64,000 bases of DNA from Salminus brasiliensis (GCF_030463535.1 NC_132894.1:30079125-30143124); one strand, 5' to 3'; positions 26,835 to 41,178 are shown, counted from the first letter of the stretch. Notes: generated by a model not told the origin, from the letters alone. Numbers and translations: made by a program.

Positions 26835-26870
26835 TAGGTGTCCCAATACTTTTGTCCATTCAGTGCATAC
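26835..26870. mobile_element. solitary Tc1-type end
   Basis: GGTGTCCCAATACTTTTGTC followed by CATTCAGTG, matching the right end of the element at 48627-49540. No partner end was found nearby. Confidence 0.5.
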
Positions 26871-27539
26871 AGCATCATGACCTCTAAACAAGGCAGGGAT
26901 CCACAGGAAGACTTAAAGTATGGAACATCTGCCCAGCACACTACTGAAACAGACTAGTGTAATCCCATAACCTTGACTTTCAGGGTTTGTTTGTCCTGAT
27001 TATTACAGATGGTGTAGTGTTTCAGAAGGCCTCGGGGCCAAGGGTCGTTAATTAAGGCGAACAAGACGTTTCCTGCACAGAAAATTAAAAACAAACCCTG
27101 TTTCCGCAGGCTTCACATTCTATACATTATGCGCATCCCCCCACCCCCCCCTTTGTCTCCGCAAACCTACTCTCTGACCCGAGGAGCAAAATCATCACGC
27201 AAACTAAAGCAAATGAGGAAAATCATGCAGCTATTTGTCTCAAGGCTAGGCTTGGCTAATCTGACAACAGTGAGACTCAGTACGTAAGGCAGCTAGTGAG
27301 GATTACACTGCAAAAACAATGTCTTAAGAGTTTAGAGCACGTTTCTGGAGACAGCACTTCATCTGCTGCATCTAGCTACCACACATTCTCACAGGAAGCC
27401 CACGCCAGGCCTGGTGCAGACCTGCACGGTCCTAAAAACAGTTGACAGCTCTGTACATGCCTTTTCAGTTTACAGAACAACTGAAGTTTCATGGACTAGA
27501 TCCAATTAAACCGGCGGAGTTACACTCTCTCTAAAGGAA

Positions 27540-27890
27540 CAAGCAGCTCAGTTTTTGTACTGCGCAAGTGCAGGTTCGATCCCGATGATGCCACAGCCAT
27601 GCGTGGCTGGGAGTCCTAGCGAGCATATAAGTGGCTTCTGTCATTCTCTCCATGGGTGGGCAGGATGGTCCCTCCCCCCTTTCCTTATCACCAAGTGTGA
27701 TGCTAGCCAGTCTAGCAAAACTGGCAGTTAGAGCTCTCCTCCAAGCAGGTTCAGCTGTCCCATTACGCTGCGAGAGCGGCAGCTGGCTGGCTGGCTTAAT
27801 GTGACAGTCTTGACCCTCAGACTATTGGTGGCATAGTGTGAAAGGGGGAGTCCTAGCAGGATGGTGAGAATTAGAAACTGGAAAAGTGGT
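27540..27890 (+). repeat. tRNA-derived SINE, family 3
   Basis: A B-box-like GGTTCGATCCC near 27573, then CATGCGTGGCTGGGAGTCCT and GTGGGCAGGATGG, ending GAAAGGGGGAGTCCTAGCAG. Related to the partial copy at 49672. Confidence 0.65.
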
Positions 27891-28127
27891 TGGTGTGGCA
27901 CAACAGATAACACCACCACCTGCCATTGCGTTACAACAACAGCATGTGGGAGACCAGGGTTCGATTCCCGGTCTGGGTGACTATGCTGCGCTACACCAAT
28001 AAGAGTCCTTGGGCCAGACTCCTAACACTACATTGGCCCACCTGTGTAATGCGAGTAACCCTGTAAGTCGCTCTGGATAAGAGCATCAGCTAAATACCAT
28101 AAATGTAAATGTAAATGTAAAGGAAAA
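27891..28127 (+). repeat. tRNA-derived SINE, family 2
   Basis: tRNA-like head with the B box GGTTCGATTCC near 27959, then the conserved tail AAGTCGCTCTGGATAAGAGC and a short array of TGTAAA units. It directly follows the family 3 SINE. Confidence 0.85.
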
Positions 28128-30382
28128 CAAATATATAAAACACTGTGATATTGCTTATACTTATATCTGGGATGATGATGATGATGGTATTCAACATTAT
28201 TTATGTACATATCTTTTTACATGCAAGACTGTCCAAGACTGCATCTACTTCATCGCAAAAGGAAAGGATGGGTGCCAACTCTAATCAAACATACTTGAGG
28301 TAATGAAGGCTTCCACTGGTATCTGAATACCTGAGCCAGGTGTGTCAGAATCTCAAATCTTCGTGGTGGTAGATCTCCAGAAATAAAACTGGCCCTAGGG
28401 TCACAGGGGTTACAATGGACAGTGTGTACAGTGAATAAAATGCAGGTATCTTAGTGAAGTAGTCCAGCATCACCTAAACATTGTGCTCTTCTAAACACAT
28501 CAAATCTCTGTTTGAATGATCAGTCCAAGCTCAACAACATCTGCCATTCATTTTCTGAAGCGATTATCTATCGATGTAGATACGATTCCAATCCAATCGA
28601 TCATATTGCAACTGTAATAGAAAGCAATGGGGGCAGTATGAGCTTTATTTCATCGCTCGTCCTACTGATGGACCGATGAATGTTGGCAGCTGTTGGATAA
28701 AGGGGGAGAAACCTCAGAAGTTGGGGTGTAAGACGTATCGTGACTGCTGACTCTCAATCAGACCCACTGCTCTGACTGAAAAAGTCATTAGATCAACCAT
28801 ACTTCTGAAATAATACAATCATCAGTTGCAAACCACCTCTCTCCTCTCTGCCCACAGCGCAGTGGTCAGCGCAGTGTTAAACTCATTACTCCCATCTCCG
28901 GCGTTCACTGTAGGTGTTCACTGAACATGTGACACGTACTGTGTTTCCTGTGTTGGCCTGTGACATTTCACTTTCCACAGACGTCCCCGTGGGGCCTTGC
29001 CTGTGACGCCCACTCTGCAGGCAAAGCACCAGCCCTGTCTGACCAGCTCTGTCTAAACAGCCAAACCCTCTCCCTGTTCAGCCTCTTGTCAAATTGCAGC
29101 CCACCGCCAGCCACTGCCCAGCTCAGCAGGAGTGAAACGCTCTAGCAACCCGGTCCTCCCACCCCCACACTCCTCTTCCTCTCCCTCTCCCTCTTTGTCT
29201 TGCACTCTCTCCCTTTCTTTCTTTCTCTCTCTCACACATGGAGGAAGTGACTGCATGGGTGGGGCTTGGCAGCTGGACAGCAATGGAAGCTAAGAGGATA
29301 GGTCTGGGAGGGCCTGGTGCTTTCTGAAATGTGATCAAAGACGTGTCCTGGTTCGTAATGACAAGAAGAAATGCAAGCTTATAGCCACCAGTTTAGCACT
29401 GGGTAAACTGCTCCTTACTGGGGCTGACTGGGGCTCATTTCTTACAGTCTCGGACATGTCGGGTTGGTAAGGAATGTCAAACGGACTTGCCACCTTATGA
29501 GCTGGTTTCAAGCACCAGTCCAATCTCCTACATTTTCTTAATGCTTATGTATCAGTAGGTACATGAAAAATATCACACATCAGCTTCTCCCCGTAATTCC
29601 CAGGATTGTGCATCCCTACTAGGGCTGTGGCTATATGAGATTTTCATGGTATAATATAACCCTGTCAGAAAAGATCATGCTTTTATGATATGACAGTATA
29701 CAGTATTCCACAGTTCTTCTTCTTATGATTATGACTATTATACACTGACCCCTTTTTTGATTGACCAAAATACTAAGAGTTAAAAGTTTATTATTCAGAA
29801 GAACCCAGAACTTTCACATTGGCAAAGAACCTTTCCATCAACCTCTTTAAACATATATAGCACGTATCTATTAAAATAATTATTAAAATATATTATAATT
29901 GCTTTAATTGCTTTTATAAATGCGATCATGGTCAACATAATGTGGCTTTTTGATAATAATTTACTTACATATAATGTAAAATAAATGACTGCATAAATAT
30001 TCACCCCCCTATTCAAGTGACAGAACTCAGGTCTAGCCAGTTGGTGCTAATAGTCCCACAGTCTCACAAATGGAGACCACCTGAGTGCAGTGAATGTATC
30101 CCAAATGGTTAGAGAATAAAGACACCTGTCTGGAAGGTCCCGTCTCTGGTTAATCAGTATTCCTGGCTACAAATACACCATGAGGACAAAAGAACACTCC
30201 ACACAACTTATTAAAAAAAGCTTATTGAAGAGTACGGGTCACTGTACGGGTCAAGAAAGTCACTGAACATTCCCTACAGTTCTGCATAGACCGGGCCTTC
30301 CCGACAAACTGAGCAATCTTGCAAGAAGGGAGACTAGTGAGGGAGGCCACCAAGACAAGTCAAAGAACACTTTGCAACACCT

Positions 30383-30440
30383 TTACATTTAGATTTACGA
30401 CATTTAGCAGACGCTCTTATCCAGAGCGACTTACAAAAAA
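30383..30440 (-). repeat. 3' end of a family 2 SINE
   Basis: Reverse complement of the family 2 tail (ACATTTAGCAGACGCTCTTA, then TCCAGAGCGACTTAC). The tRNA-like head is missing, as with 5'-truncated retroinsertions. Confidence 0.75.
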
Positions 30441-33400
30441 GCTTTGCTATTTACCCAAGAAAAACCTCAGCTAGTTAGAATAGACTAATAATTCAAAGAT
30501 AGGTCTAAGCTTAGACCCTACTAAACACAAGTCAGTAAGGTGCCTATTTAAGAGTGTATGGCATACAGTGTCCGAAACCCTATGTCCCACACGGTCAACT
30601 GCTTGCAAGCTCCATTAGTCTTGCAGCTCCAGTGTATAAAAAAAAAAAAAAAAAACACATCAGACACCGACTACATCCCTGATGATGGATTATATATGAG
30701 GTTTTGGTTTTTAAACAAACCACCACTTTAAAACAAGGGGGAGTTGGATTTGAAGGGTCTGTCTAGAGTCAGTCAGTCAGCAGGCTGTCGGAGAAACAGA
30801 ACACACAGCAGCCCTCCCACTGCCCAGCCCGAGCAGGGGGAGGAATGACATCACTCCGCGCCGCTACTCCCCTCGCTGGCACTGGCTGCTCTACAGTCTG
30901 CAGCGGTGTGGATTTGCAAAGCAAATGCTCCCATCAGCCCTCGGATTCAGACAGACCGTTAGAGAGCAGCTCTTATGAAAAGCCCTTTTGTGGGATATTC
31001 CCCCCACCGAGCCTTGGAGCTCGCCCAGCTCTCCTGATCAGCCTGGTACTCCAGGACGTCTGCACCATAAGAAATGTATTCCAACATCATTAAGCGTCAC
31101 ACTGGAGGAGACGCTCTCGTCCGTAAATGATTTTCCGGTCCTGCTAATGTTTTATAGGGCGACAACAGGACCAGGTCTTTCTGCCATCTCAGCCTTCGCC
31201 TCATTACAGAGCTCCAAATCTGCCGGCTTTGTGTTACCAGCGAGTTCAAACTGGGACAGCAGACGATCGGTGTGTACGAACGCGCCAGAAGAGCAGCCCA
31301 GACATCAGACAACATCTCTGGGGAAAATTTGTTCCTACTGACCATCGCACGGCAGCCAGCAAACAGATTGATTTTTTAAAAGCCTGGCTCCACTGAAGAA
31401 TATTTCAGAGCTGATTCGCAGGGACGCGCCCTGAACAAGGGATGAAGGTAGTACATTTACAGAAGAGGCTTGAGAATGACTCTGCGAATTGCTTTAGATG
31501 TGATGAGTTGGGCTGGGATGAAACAGAAAGGCCTACATGGACCAAACTAAACTGATTTATAGATCAGGCTGTACAATAACACGGCTATTAAAGTGAATTA
31601 ATGCATAAAAACAACGTGAAACCCAACAAAATTCCAATACCGCAAATGTACAAGCTGGAAAAGTGAAGATCTCTGCACCAAGCACAGTCTGCTCTGAAGC
31701 CTCCCTGCCCTGAAGACTTGCCCGTTCATCACTAGACTAAAAATACCCCTGGGTACAGAGATGGGGACTAATGCAATGGATCGTTACTTATTGATCCTGT
31801 TATGAAACATAAATGTGGAATCTATCCATGGGCAGAACTGCACTTGCAGCAGAGCGCCGTTTTCTCCTTACTCACTGGTGCACATGTAAAAAGGTACGGC
31901 TCATTCCTCTGTACGCTGCTTTCTAATTAATTAAAGGCTCATGTGTTCTAGAAGTAAAAGCCATCTGTTTTAGAAAACGCAGTGGGCTCTGAAAGGTCAC
32001 GGCGAAACGCTGAAACGCGAGAATCGGCCTTGGCCATCTATTACAGTTGGCTCCAAGCACAAACACCAGTATACCTCATAAAAGCTAGAACAGAAAGCAC
32101 TTTTATTACATGACACCAGACTCCACACTGAGGGATAGAATCAGACTCCAGAAGGGAATGGGTGAGTCATCTCGCATAAAATACCTCAAACTGCCTTCTC
32201 TGTTCCTCCATCTGTAATATATCCTATATCAGGCCACTGCAGGGAATACAAGCGCAGCCTGGTCGGCTCGCCTAAATACACTGGAAACGCAGCAAAAATT
32301 AAAGCTCTAGCTGAAGTTCTACTAGGATGCAGCATCTCCAGCTTCCACCCGTAGTGAAAGACCTCGATTACACACTTTTTTGCTGCTTCCTCCCCACCGC
32401 CACTAGTTTGGTCCCGACTGGCTGCCCGGGGGTAAGCTCTGCCCCCTTGCCTCCAAGTTCAGCAAGATCTGCAAGAGTCCCTAAGTTGCAAGATCTGGGC
32501 AGACGACGGGGCCTACGCCAAAGATCTTATCTTAGTGGTGGTTGCCTTGGTTGGTAACAATCATTAATTGTCCAGATTAAATTTACACTTTATTGCCCTC
32601 ATGTCTGTGGAGTCTTCTGGAAGAACCGAATCAAACCATGTCCAGAACATCCAGGTTACGCATATAAGGTCATATAGTAGGGCTGGGCGGAACGACTAAA
32701 TAGGAGCATTGCGGTACTGTTTATGACTTTAACAGTTCTGCGGTAGATCACAGTATTATCAGTATTCTTTATTTATTTCTTTATTTATTAATTATGCATA
32801 ATTTTACACATGATTGGGCCTCTGGTGTCAGGAGTATTTTTAAATACGAATTTTATCATGTATAAAATGAAGGATCTGAGGGTTTTCTGGGGCCCGATAA
32901 ATGACATACTTTCATATATATATATATATATCAGTATGAACGAAACCGTTTTTTTTTTTTTATTAAAGTAAAAATTCATATCACACAATATTTAAAACTG
33001 ACCAATAATTTACTTAGCTAAACAATAGGTAGAAAAACCTTAAATTACTGTATTCTCTTTAAAACACATATTTTAAATGTTTATGACATTTATGAAGCTA
33101 AACTTTAGCATAGGGTTCTCCCAGCGCCATGAGATCAGACCAAAGAAGGCCTAATGTTTTAATCGTTCGATTAATCAAATCATACTCCTTCATTCTCTTT
33201 TATTGATTGGATCTGGAAGACATCATTACAGCTATTCCAAACCAATGACCAAACCCTAGAGGAGGGAAGCATGGGACACTACCATCATGCAGCGTGTCGC
33301 ACTGCAGTCCCCCACCGGCTTCGCTAGCCTCCACGAGCTCAACTGGGCCTGGCCGGCGTCCAGCCTCGGCTCTGGTTCAACCTCGCGCCACTGTCTTCGT

Positions 33401-34102
33401 TGTAATTAAAGAGGACTGTGGGGCCGTGGGCTGGCCCCTCGCACAGCACGTAAATAATCACAGCCCCGCACAATGAACCAAGCCCAACAGCAGCTCACGC
33501 TCACTTCACATTCCCCGCTATAAACGGAACGTGCTGGCGTAACGCTAAATGCTGACAGGTGGGAGCAACAAATGTGAATCTGCCTCTGAAATGTGAAGGG
33601 GTGGGGGATGGTGGGAGGGGGGGGGGTTCCCACGTAAAAGCTTTAGGCCAGGAGAAAGCTGCCAGCTTGGTTTGATCCAGAGTGTGGAGCAAAGTGCACT
33701 TTTAATGCAGTGCTGACTCCAGCAGCTTCAAAAACTCCCAGAGTTCTGCTTATCTTGACGTCTTACGCAGCTCCCGACCAAAACACACCAACAAACCCAC
33801 ACCCACTGAGAAACGTTTCCAAACACCCAGAGCCTAGGCGTGCACGGCCGTTTGTGCAAAGCCATAAAGGGCTGAAGGTATTTGGACGGTAATCTTCCTG
33901 GTGGGCTTACTTTTATTTCTCTTTACTAAGCTGACAAGCCAAGCAGTTTAGTGCTAAAAACACTGAGCAATATTACGACACACTGAAGACCTCATAGACT
34001 CCAAGAAATGCTGGAAAATCAGATGTTTCTCCACTTGAGAAGATGCAAACTCACAGCAGGAGGGTTCCTACAGTAGTCTTAGCATTGGTAAACAGTATTT
34101 TC

Positions 34103-34123
34103 GGGGGGGGGGGGGGGGGGGGG
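34103..34123. repeat. poly(G) tract
   Basis: About 21 consecutive G. Such runs can form G-quadruplexes and are prone to length error in assembly. Confidence 0.85.
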
Positions 34124-34286
34124 TGTTGAAATATTGAGGTCTGGTCAGACAGTTCTGCCTAAAAAGAACTTTTAATAGCCTCATAAAAATAACGTCTCTA
34201 TGAAGACATCCAGGACTTTTTAACAAGTCTTGACAGACAAGAGCGAGTATGTGAGAATCTCCCTCTACAGACGGGCCAATAGATTG

Positions 34287-35240
34287 AGACAGATTGATAG
34301 ACAGACAGACAGACAGACAGATTGTCAGAGAGACTGTCACATTTAGACAGATAGTCAGAGCCAGATGGACAGAGACAGATAGATAAATACACTGATGCCA
34401 GATAGACATACAGGTAGATAGACATGGAGACAAGACGGTCAGGTAGACAGCTAGATAGTCTGACAGACAGACCATCAGAGAGACAGATAGACAAATAGAC
34501 AGATGCTCAGACATCCAGCCAGATAGACAGTCCGTCAGATAGACAGACAGACAGACAGAGATTGAAAGATGGACAGCTAGATAGTCAGATAGACAGAAAA
34601 TCAGAGAGACAGAAACAGAAAGACAAATACACAGACAGCTAGATAGATATACGGTCATGACAGACACAGTCAGACAGACAGATAGTTAGTCAGATAAACC
34701 GACCATCAGAGAGACAGAGACAGATAGACACAAAGACAGATGGACAACTAGATAGTCAGATAGACAGAAAGTCAGAGAAACAGAGACCGATAGACAAACA
34801 GATGGTCAGACAGTCATATAGACAAACAGACAGAGATTGACAGATAGACAGAAAATCAGAGAGACAGAAACAGAAAGACAAATACACAGATGTCAGATAG
34901 TCAGACAGCTAGATAGATATACGGTCATGTAGACAAACACAATCAGACAGACAGACAGACAGACAGTCAGTCAGTCAGATAGACAGCTAGATAGATATAC
35001 GGTCATGGAGACAGACACAGTCAGACAGACAGACAGACAGACAGACAGATAAACCGACCATCAGAGAGACAGAGACAGATAGACAAATAGACAGATGGTC
35101 AGACAGTCAGACAGACAATCAGATAGTCAAGACAGTCAGATAGACACAAAGACAGATGGACAACTAGATAGTCAGATAGACAGAAAGTCAGAGAAACAGA
35201 GACAGATAGACAGATGGACAGAGAGTCAGTCTAGTCAGAT
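34287..35240. repeat. GACA/GATA tetranucleotide satellite with higher-order structure
   Basis: About 950 bp of variants of GACAGACAGATA. Longer phrases recur: TAGATAGATATACGGTCATG near 34636, 34910 and 34988, ACCGACCATCAGAGAGACAG near 34698 and 35053, and GATGGACAACTAGATAGTCA near 34739 and 35155. The minus strand reads as a long Cys/Leu/Ser/Val frame that is an artefact of the repeat. Confidence 0.95.
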
Positions 35241-38200
35241 CTGACCAAATTAACCTGCATGCATTTTAGCTACATCAGTGAGAGCTGAATGGCAGTGCCC
35301 CTGAGCTCCAACACAGGTTCCTGAGTGGAAGTGCTATTAATACCCCGGCCTGCACAGAGAGAGTGGTGAAGGCAGGGCGCGAGCAGCCGCCGCCCCTCTG
35401 TCCAGTCTGCGACAGGACATTTTTCTGCGTCCTCTGTGTTGCACCCACTGCCTGAACAATGACCCCAGTATGGGCGAAACAGGAAACATGACATAGGCAC
35501 TTCTCTGCAGCAAAAACAAGCATTTAGAGTAGAGCGCAGTACAGCATCCAAAGGCACATGCTACATAAACTGAAGCACTGTGATATGCTAATTACAGCTG
35601 GTTACCAACAGCTGGGACCAACCTGAACTGTTGTAAACTGTGGCTAAATAGAAAAATACAGGACCTCACAAAAACTTGCAAACAGTCTTGCAGCAGACTG
35701 CATGGAGCAGGACGGAGTGAACTATGCAGCTTTAAACTAGTTTAACAATTATTATAATACGGGCCCTTTCAATTTGGAAGCCCAAGGCAGCTTCTAAAAA
35801 CTAAGGCCCAAACAGGCCCGCTGAGGGACAGTGAGAGGACGGCTAAGACGGGAAAAAGTGAAGAAGGACATGGAGAAGTTGCTGCAAGGCTGAAGCTATC
35901 ACTAACCTGCATTATGCACACACCATTTCCCCTTCACAATCCTGGCCATTAGGATAAACTGCTAGACTTAGCAGGCCTTGGCCCGAGGGCAGGCAGCCGA
36001 CGGAAGGAGGACACAAGGAGCCTCTCTGCAGGCACGCTTTCTGGCAGACGAACAAATGCACATCAGCGCCCACCAGATGCTCGCGCTCAGCTCATCTTAG
36101 GCCACACTGAGGCCAATAAACCAAATGCCGCCCCAGAGTCAGCCGTGGACGGGACGGCCTGAAATGCACCATTAGGAGTTGAAAAAGCAGTGAGGTTCGT
36201 ACTGTAGCGTTACACAGTTCCAGCTTATATACAAGTTCAAACCGTAATAGGATATACATTTAATATTGATATACTAACATAATGCAATTACAATAATAAT
36301 AAATAATAATAATAGTTCTATATCATTTATGTAGTAATTCAACCAGGCATCTCATCATTTAAACAAAATTATGCTGACCTTGGATTTCTCCTATCATCTT
36401 GTGGAAGCTTGTTTAACTAAGCAGAGACATCTCATTAACATATCTAACGGGTGGATGTTTTAGATATGCTAATTCAACATAAAAGGTCCAGTATCTTACA
36501 TTTAACCATGTTTTCAGGAGCTTTTATACTAAAAACAGACAGAAATTATTTTATTTATACCTCGTTTTCACACCAAGCTGTATGTGCCTAGGAGCTGTCT
36601 CTGGACCCCCTGACATCAGTGGTCTGGGCTTCACTTTAGGGCTTCATTGCAGGTGTGGAAGCTATCCGCTCCTAGCGCCACATGTGGGGTTGCCTGGTTA
36701 TCGTCTGCATGGCTGAAAACCTTCTCCTGCGAGAGCAACAGCCCTTGGACAAGACTGCCAAGACTGCTTTCTCCAATATATGTAACATGATTCAAATGCA
36801 CGTCATTCTGAACTTCCCTTGGCAACACCAACTCAAGTACGGTATGGCGACATCTCTATTCTACTGTACACCAGAGCTCCTAACTGAAGTAAGGGCTTCT
36901 TCAAGAGTGCAGCCTAAAGCTGCACCACCAAAACAAATACAGTGCTGGAGAACTGCAGAGAGAATCCAGCGATTCCAAAACACACGGCTGTTTGTCTTGC
37001 TTACCCCAGGGGGCTGCCCTCTCTAAATGTTAGGTCGCGATTAATAGGGGCTTGTGGTTTATTCAGTCCTGCCCACCTTACAGGCTCAAAGTGAATGGAA
37101 ATATACACAGCAGCGAGGCGAGCCAAGCCATTGGATTTAATACGTGAACGTGAAAGAGGCGAAACCGATCACAGGCGAGCGAAATGAGCATGATGTTCAT
37201 ATTTAGGCCGTGTTTTTGATGACTGTGCAGCTAAGGCCATGAACGCTACCACATGCTGATCAAAACGGCTTTCCAAGGTACCAACAAAAGGATGCCTGAT
37301 GCAACGTGGATGAGCTCATTATTATTGCAACAATATTTATAAAACCTAAACTGCTGACCACATGTGCGATTCCAAAACAACCTACACATCAGAGCACTCG
37401 ACAAGAAGTTCACCAAGCCTCTCGAGACCATTATGAAACCGGCGAACATCTGAGTTCAATGAGACCATGCGCTCGGCAGACAGGGCTATAGGCCCACGAG
37501 CATTGATGGACACGTTGTTGGAAAAATCCATAACTGGAAAACTTCTTACATCCATGCCTGGGTTTACAAGAGCGCTGTAAATCCAGGTAGTTTCAAACAT
37601 ATTGACCTACTGATGGTTCAAGTGTGCCGCCCCGTTTTCAGCTGACTTCTTTTATGTTGAGGGAATTCAGAGCTCAACAAATCAGCGGGGGTTGACCTGG
37701 AAAGCCTTTCGATTGTCCTTCTCCAAATCTGTACAGCTGAACACACACATACACACACAAAAATATCTGATTCACAGCCCCCTCTTCGTTATCTGGAGCT
37801 TCCTGGCTTGCAGACTGAACTGCTGTTCAAGAGAGTACACGCAAAGAGGGCATCCAAGATCTCAGACAAGATAAGACAGTGATAAATCTCCCAGTCTCCT
37901 GAAACAGCAAGACTTTTGGTTTCCGACATTTTCCTTCTGGCCCAGCAGTCAAGCGATAAAGCAGAGAAGACATTAGGCAGGGAATTTTCTGCAGTGAACA
38001 TCCAGAGGACAGCTGACCGAGGACAAAGCGGAGAGGGGAGACTGCAGATGGGTGGTTCAGGTGTCTGCTCTTGTCCTCTTTTGGCGAAGGAGAAGGTCAG
38101 GAGAGTTCAGCTTTCCTTCGTATGATCCTGTATTTTTAGTCCAGTGTCCTAGATTCACAATGGACTCACTTTAAACTACAAAGCTGTGCCATTACACCGC

Positions 38201-38639
38201 CTCATCCACACCTGTTCTTCTGGTACACATTAGTCAGAGCAGAGCAGGTCTTTGTGTGCTCATTTAGGCTCATTCAGAATCCAGAAAACTCACCGTTATT
38301 TGATGATCACTGACCCCAGCTGCTGTTGATCAGCCTGGACAGATTTGGTATCTGAAGGTTTGCTTCTTCATTCTCTCTCACCCCCGTGCTGGGCTAACAT
38401 TGCTAACAAATGCTGGACTGTCACTGTCACAATCTCATATACAATTTAATCTCCAGAGGAGTCTCCTAAACTGCTCAAAACATGTCTTCAGATCTTCATT
38501 TCTCCTGGTACAGACAAACTGAAGTGGTTTAGAACATGATAGGACTTACTTTAGTCTATAAAAACAGATTTTTTCTTTTGTGGTCCTGAAAAACAAAGAA
38601 CTTGTCAAAGAACCCCTTTATTAAGACACATAAAAACAA

Positions 38640-39030
38640 CCAGGCATATACGTGGTCCAAATATCTGGATTATATCTGGATCAGGCAAAGCCACATTAAA
38701 AAAATTCAAGTGTAAACTCACCCAAGACGCATTTAAACCAGACAAAAATCTGATCCCTCAAACCACTTCTGGAGGAGGTCTGAGACGCATTTGAGACGTC
38801 ACTTGAGACGTCACTTTACAGCAGAGTGAACACTACCAAACAACTACCAAAACCCCTCCCAGTACAACCCAAACACCAGTAACAATTGTTGCACAACGAG
38901 CAAATCTTTCGTCCCACACCGCAATCAGATTTCAGTCCAAATAACCAGAGACGCATTTGATTGGCATGAGGCTAAAATCTCTGATCAGGATACAATCCAC
39001 ACACTACTCATATGAGCAGGTGTAGGGTCT
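38640..39030. repeat. probable non-autonomous DNA transposon
   Basis: It contains repeated phrases (GACGCATTT several times, GAGACGTCACTT twice) and complementary segments around AATCTGATCCC and CAATCAGATTTCAG. It resembles in style the inverted-repeat element at 43230. Boundaries are not certain. Confidence 0.35.
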
Positions 39031-40569
39031 TAGATTGTAGGAATTCCAGAAATCTAATGCTTTATATTTCAACATTAATACAAATAAATATTATTTTCAG
39101 AAGTGCTAACAATGTATTATCTTTATGTTAGGTGAAATTCTTCTTAGTCCATGGTTAAACAAAATACAAACAGCTTAATTCTGCAAAAAAGGAGCCAGAG
39201 TAAAATCAAAAAGCAAGGTTGCTATGTTTTAAAACCACCCAACCCCCCCAAAATGGCATCAGTATGTACTGAAAAGATGCATTCAAGACATAGGATGACA
39301 AATTTATCAACACAGGGTTGTCTTAAGAATATAGTACATTTAAGAGCTCTTTGTCCTTACAGTGATTATATTTTACTCCATGCAAATATCACCCCAATAT
39401 CTCACCCAAACTAACAAGGAGGACAAACAGTGACAGTGTGGCCTAATGACCCGTCTCTAGAAGGAGGGGGGGGTACAAAAGATGCATCTCTGCAGCAATC
39501 TGAAACAAGCACAGATGAAAAGCAAAGGATGCTAATGGGTTTACCAGGCCCCTCGTCTAACGGACAACACGATCCGAGAAGACCATGACAAACCAATTAA
39601 ATACCCATCTGAAAAACTGGCGAAAGGCGCCTTCAAAGGCTCTGCATCTTAATTGTAAATGTGCGGCCACTGTTCGACACGACTTACTCAATGCTTTATT
39701 GTCAAGTCCGGCATGACTGTGCACGTCAAAGGATTACTGACCCCCTGCCCCGACTCAAGGGGCCATATGGCCGCAAGAAGCTCTGGAAGTGAAACGTCCA
39801 CACTACCCTCAGAGTTCAGAGAGGAGGAAAGGCCGGTGAACTGATGGCAGAGAATGACTGCTACACTTCAAACAAGGCTGGGCTTCTAAAGGATATACAG
39901 GAACGCTACAAATCAAGCATGCGGGAAACCTCAAAGGGAAGACCTGATTTGCAGACAATGCCTCATCTTCGGTAAAGACAGGACATGTGAAGTTCTCACT
40001 TCTGTGTGCAAACGTAGGCTACCTGCCATCTCCGACAGGAAGCTGAATAGTTTACCTGGAGTTCTATCAAACAAAAGGGTTAGGCTAGAACGTCTATACA
40101 AGTCCGTGCTGGGAAAAACGGAGAAGAAAAGAAGTTCAAAGGGTTATCTGACACATTTCCATGTCCACTGGTCCAGAACAACCTCAGGCACCAGGAAAGC
40201 TCCATCACAATCTGTTCTAATGCAGATCCACCACCATAACTCACTGAATCATTCATTTGGTTACAAATCCAGACTGACCTTTATTTTTAACGTTCTAGCA
40301 TTTTTTTTATCGCATTGTGATCAATTTTGTTATTGTGGTACACAATATGCTTTCATGAGTGTATCGTGGATGTCGTCAGTGCTTAAAGAGTGTAAAGCAC
40401 AATGTGTAAGGTACTTAGTATGGAAGAGTATTTGGATAGCAGTCTTTTAAATTGTTACGCTTGTTGGTGCGTTTTGTCTACATGATGAAACATTGTGATA
40501 TATATGGTCAAAAATGTCTTTAAATATCGCTCAGCGCTACTTTGACTCATGTCCCTTCTCATATCAACT

Positions 40570-40800
40570 ATGAGCTATCATACATCCTTAGGGGCTCTTT
40601 AAAGGTTCACACTGAACCATGACCACGCTTAAACTAATGCTTCTTTGTTGGCTGGGGGTTCTTCTCAGGAGGGCAAGTGTCCTGTATAGGACCTTTAAAG
40701 ATGGTTCTACACAGCACCACTGCTGTAACAATTTAAAGAACACCTCGGTACTAAACCCACTGCAAAAAGGGTTCTACATTGTACTGAAGAAACTCTTCAC
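40570..40800. repeat. AAAGGTTCT-type dispersed repeat, copy 1
   Basis: It shares TGCTTCTTTGTTGGCTG and CACACAGCACCACTG-like blocks with 42250-42415, and carries the AAAGAACACC / GGTTCTACA phrases also seen at 42721-42950 and 58480-58640. Confidence 0.6.
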
Positions 40801-40814
40801 AAGGGATCTCTCAG

Positions 40815-41178
40815 GGCCAATCCAGTCATATTTTCATTGGATTGGGAATCGGCTACTTTAATCCCAATCCAGTTCCGATTCTCAGATTTTAGCCACAGTG
40901 TTAACACCATCATATGGTGTCAAGACACCATTAATGGACTTTATTGCCCAGCTGGCAGCAGTGCGGACATTCTCAAGTTTTCAGAAGGTGTTCAAAGTCT
41001 GCAGTGTGGAGCTATTTTACAGTGGAACAAGAAAATGGACCATAATATCTGAACCTTTTTAAAACTGTCACTGAAACGCTCCGTTTTACCAGCGGGAGAA
41101 CCGCACGCCTTTCTCTGTTCATGAACCAGCACTGAAGAGCACATTCAAAAGTGAGTGGAGGCTAACACTAATGCTAAT

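Noticed and set aside
34068..34667. A 199-codon minus-strand open frame rich in Cys, Leu, Ser and Val
   Set aside because: It is the translation of the GACA/GATA satellite; the periodic residues follow the tetranucleotide and no gene context exists.
34287..35240. CRISPR-like regular repeats
   Set aside because: No constant repeat and unique spacer pattern; it is a tetranucleotide satellite in a vertebrate genome.
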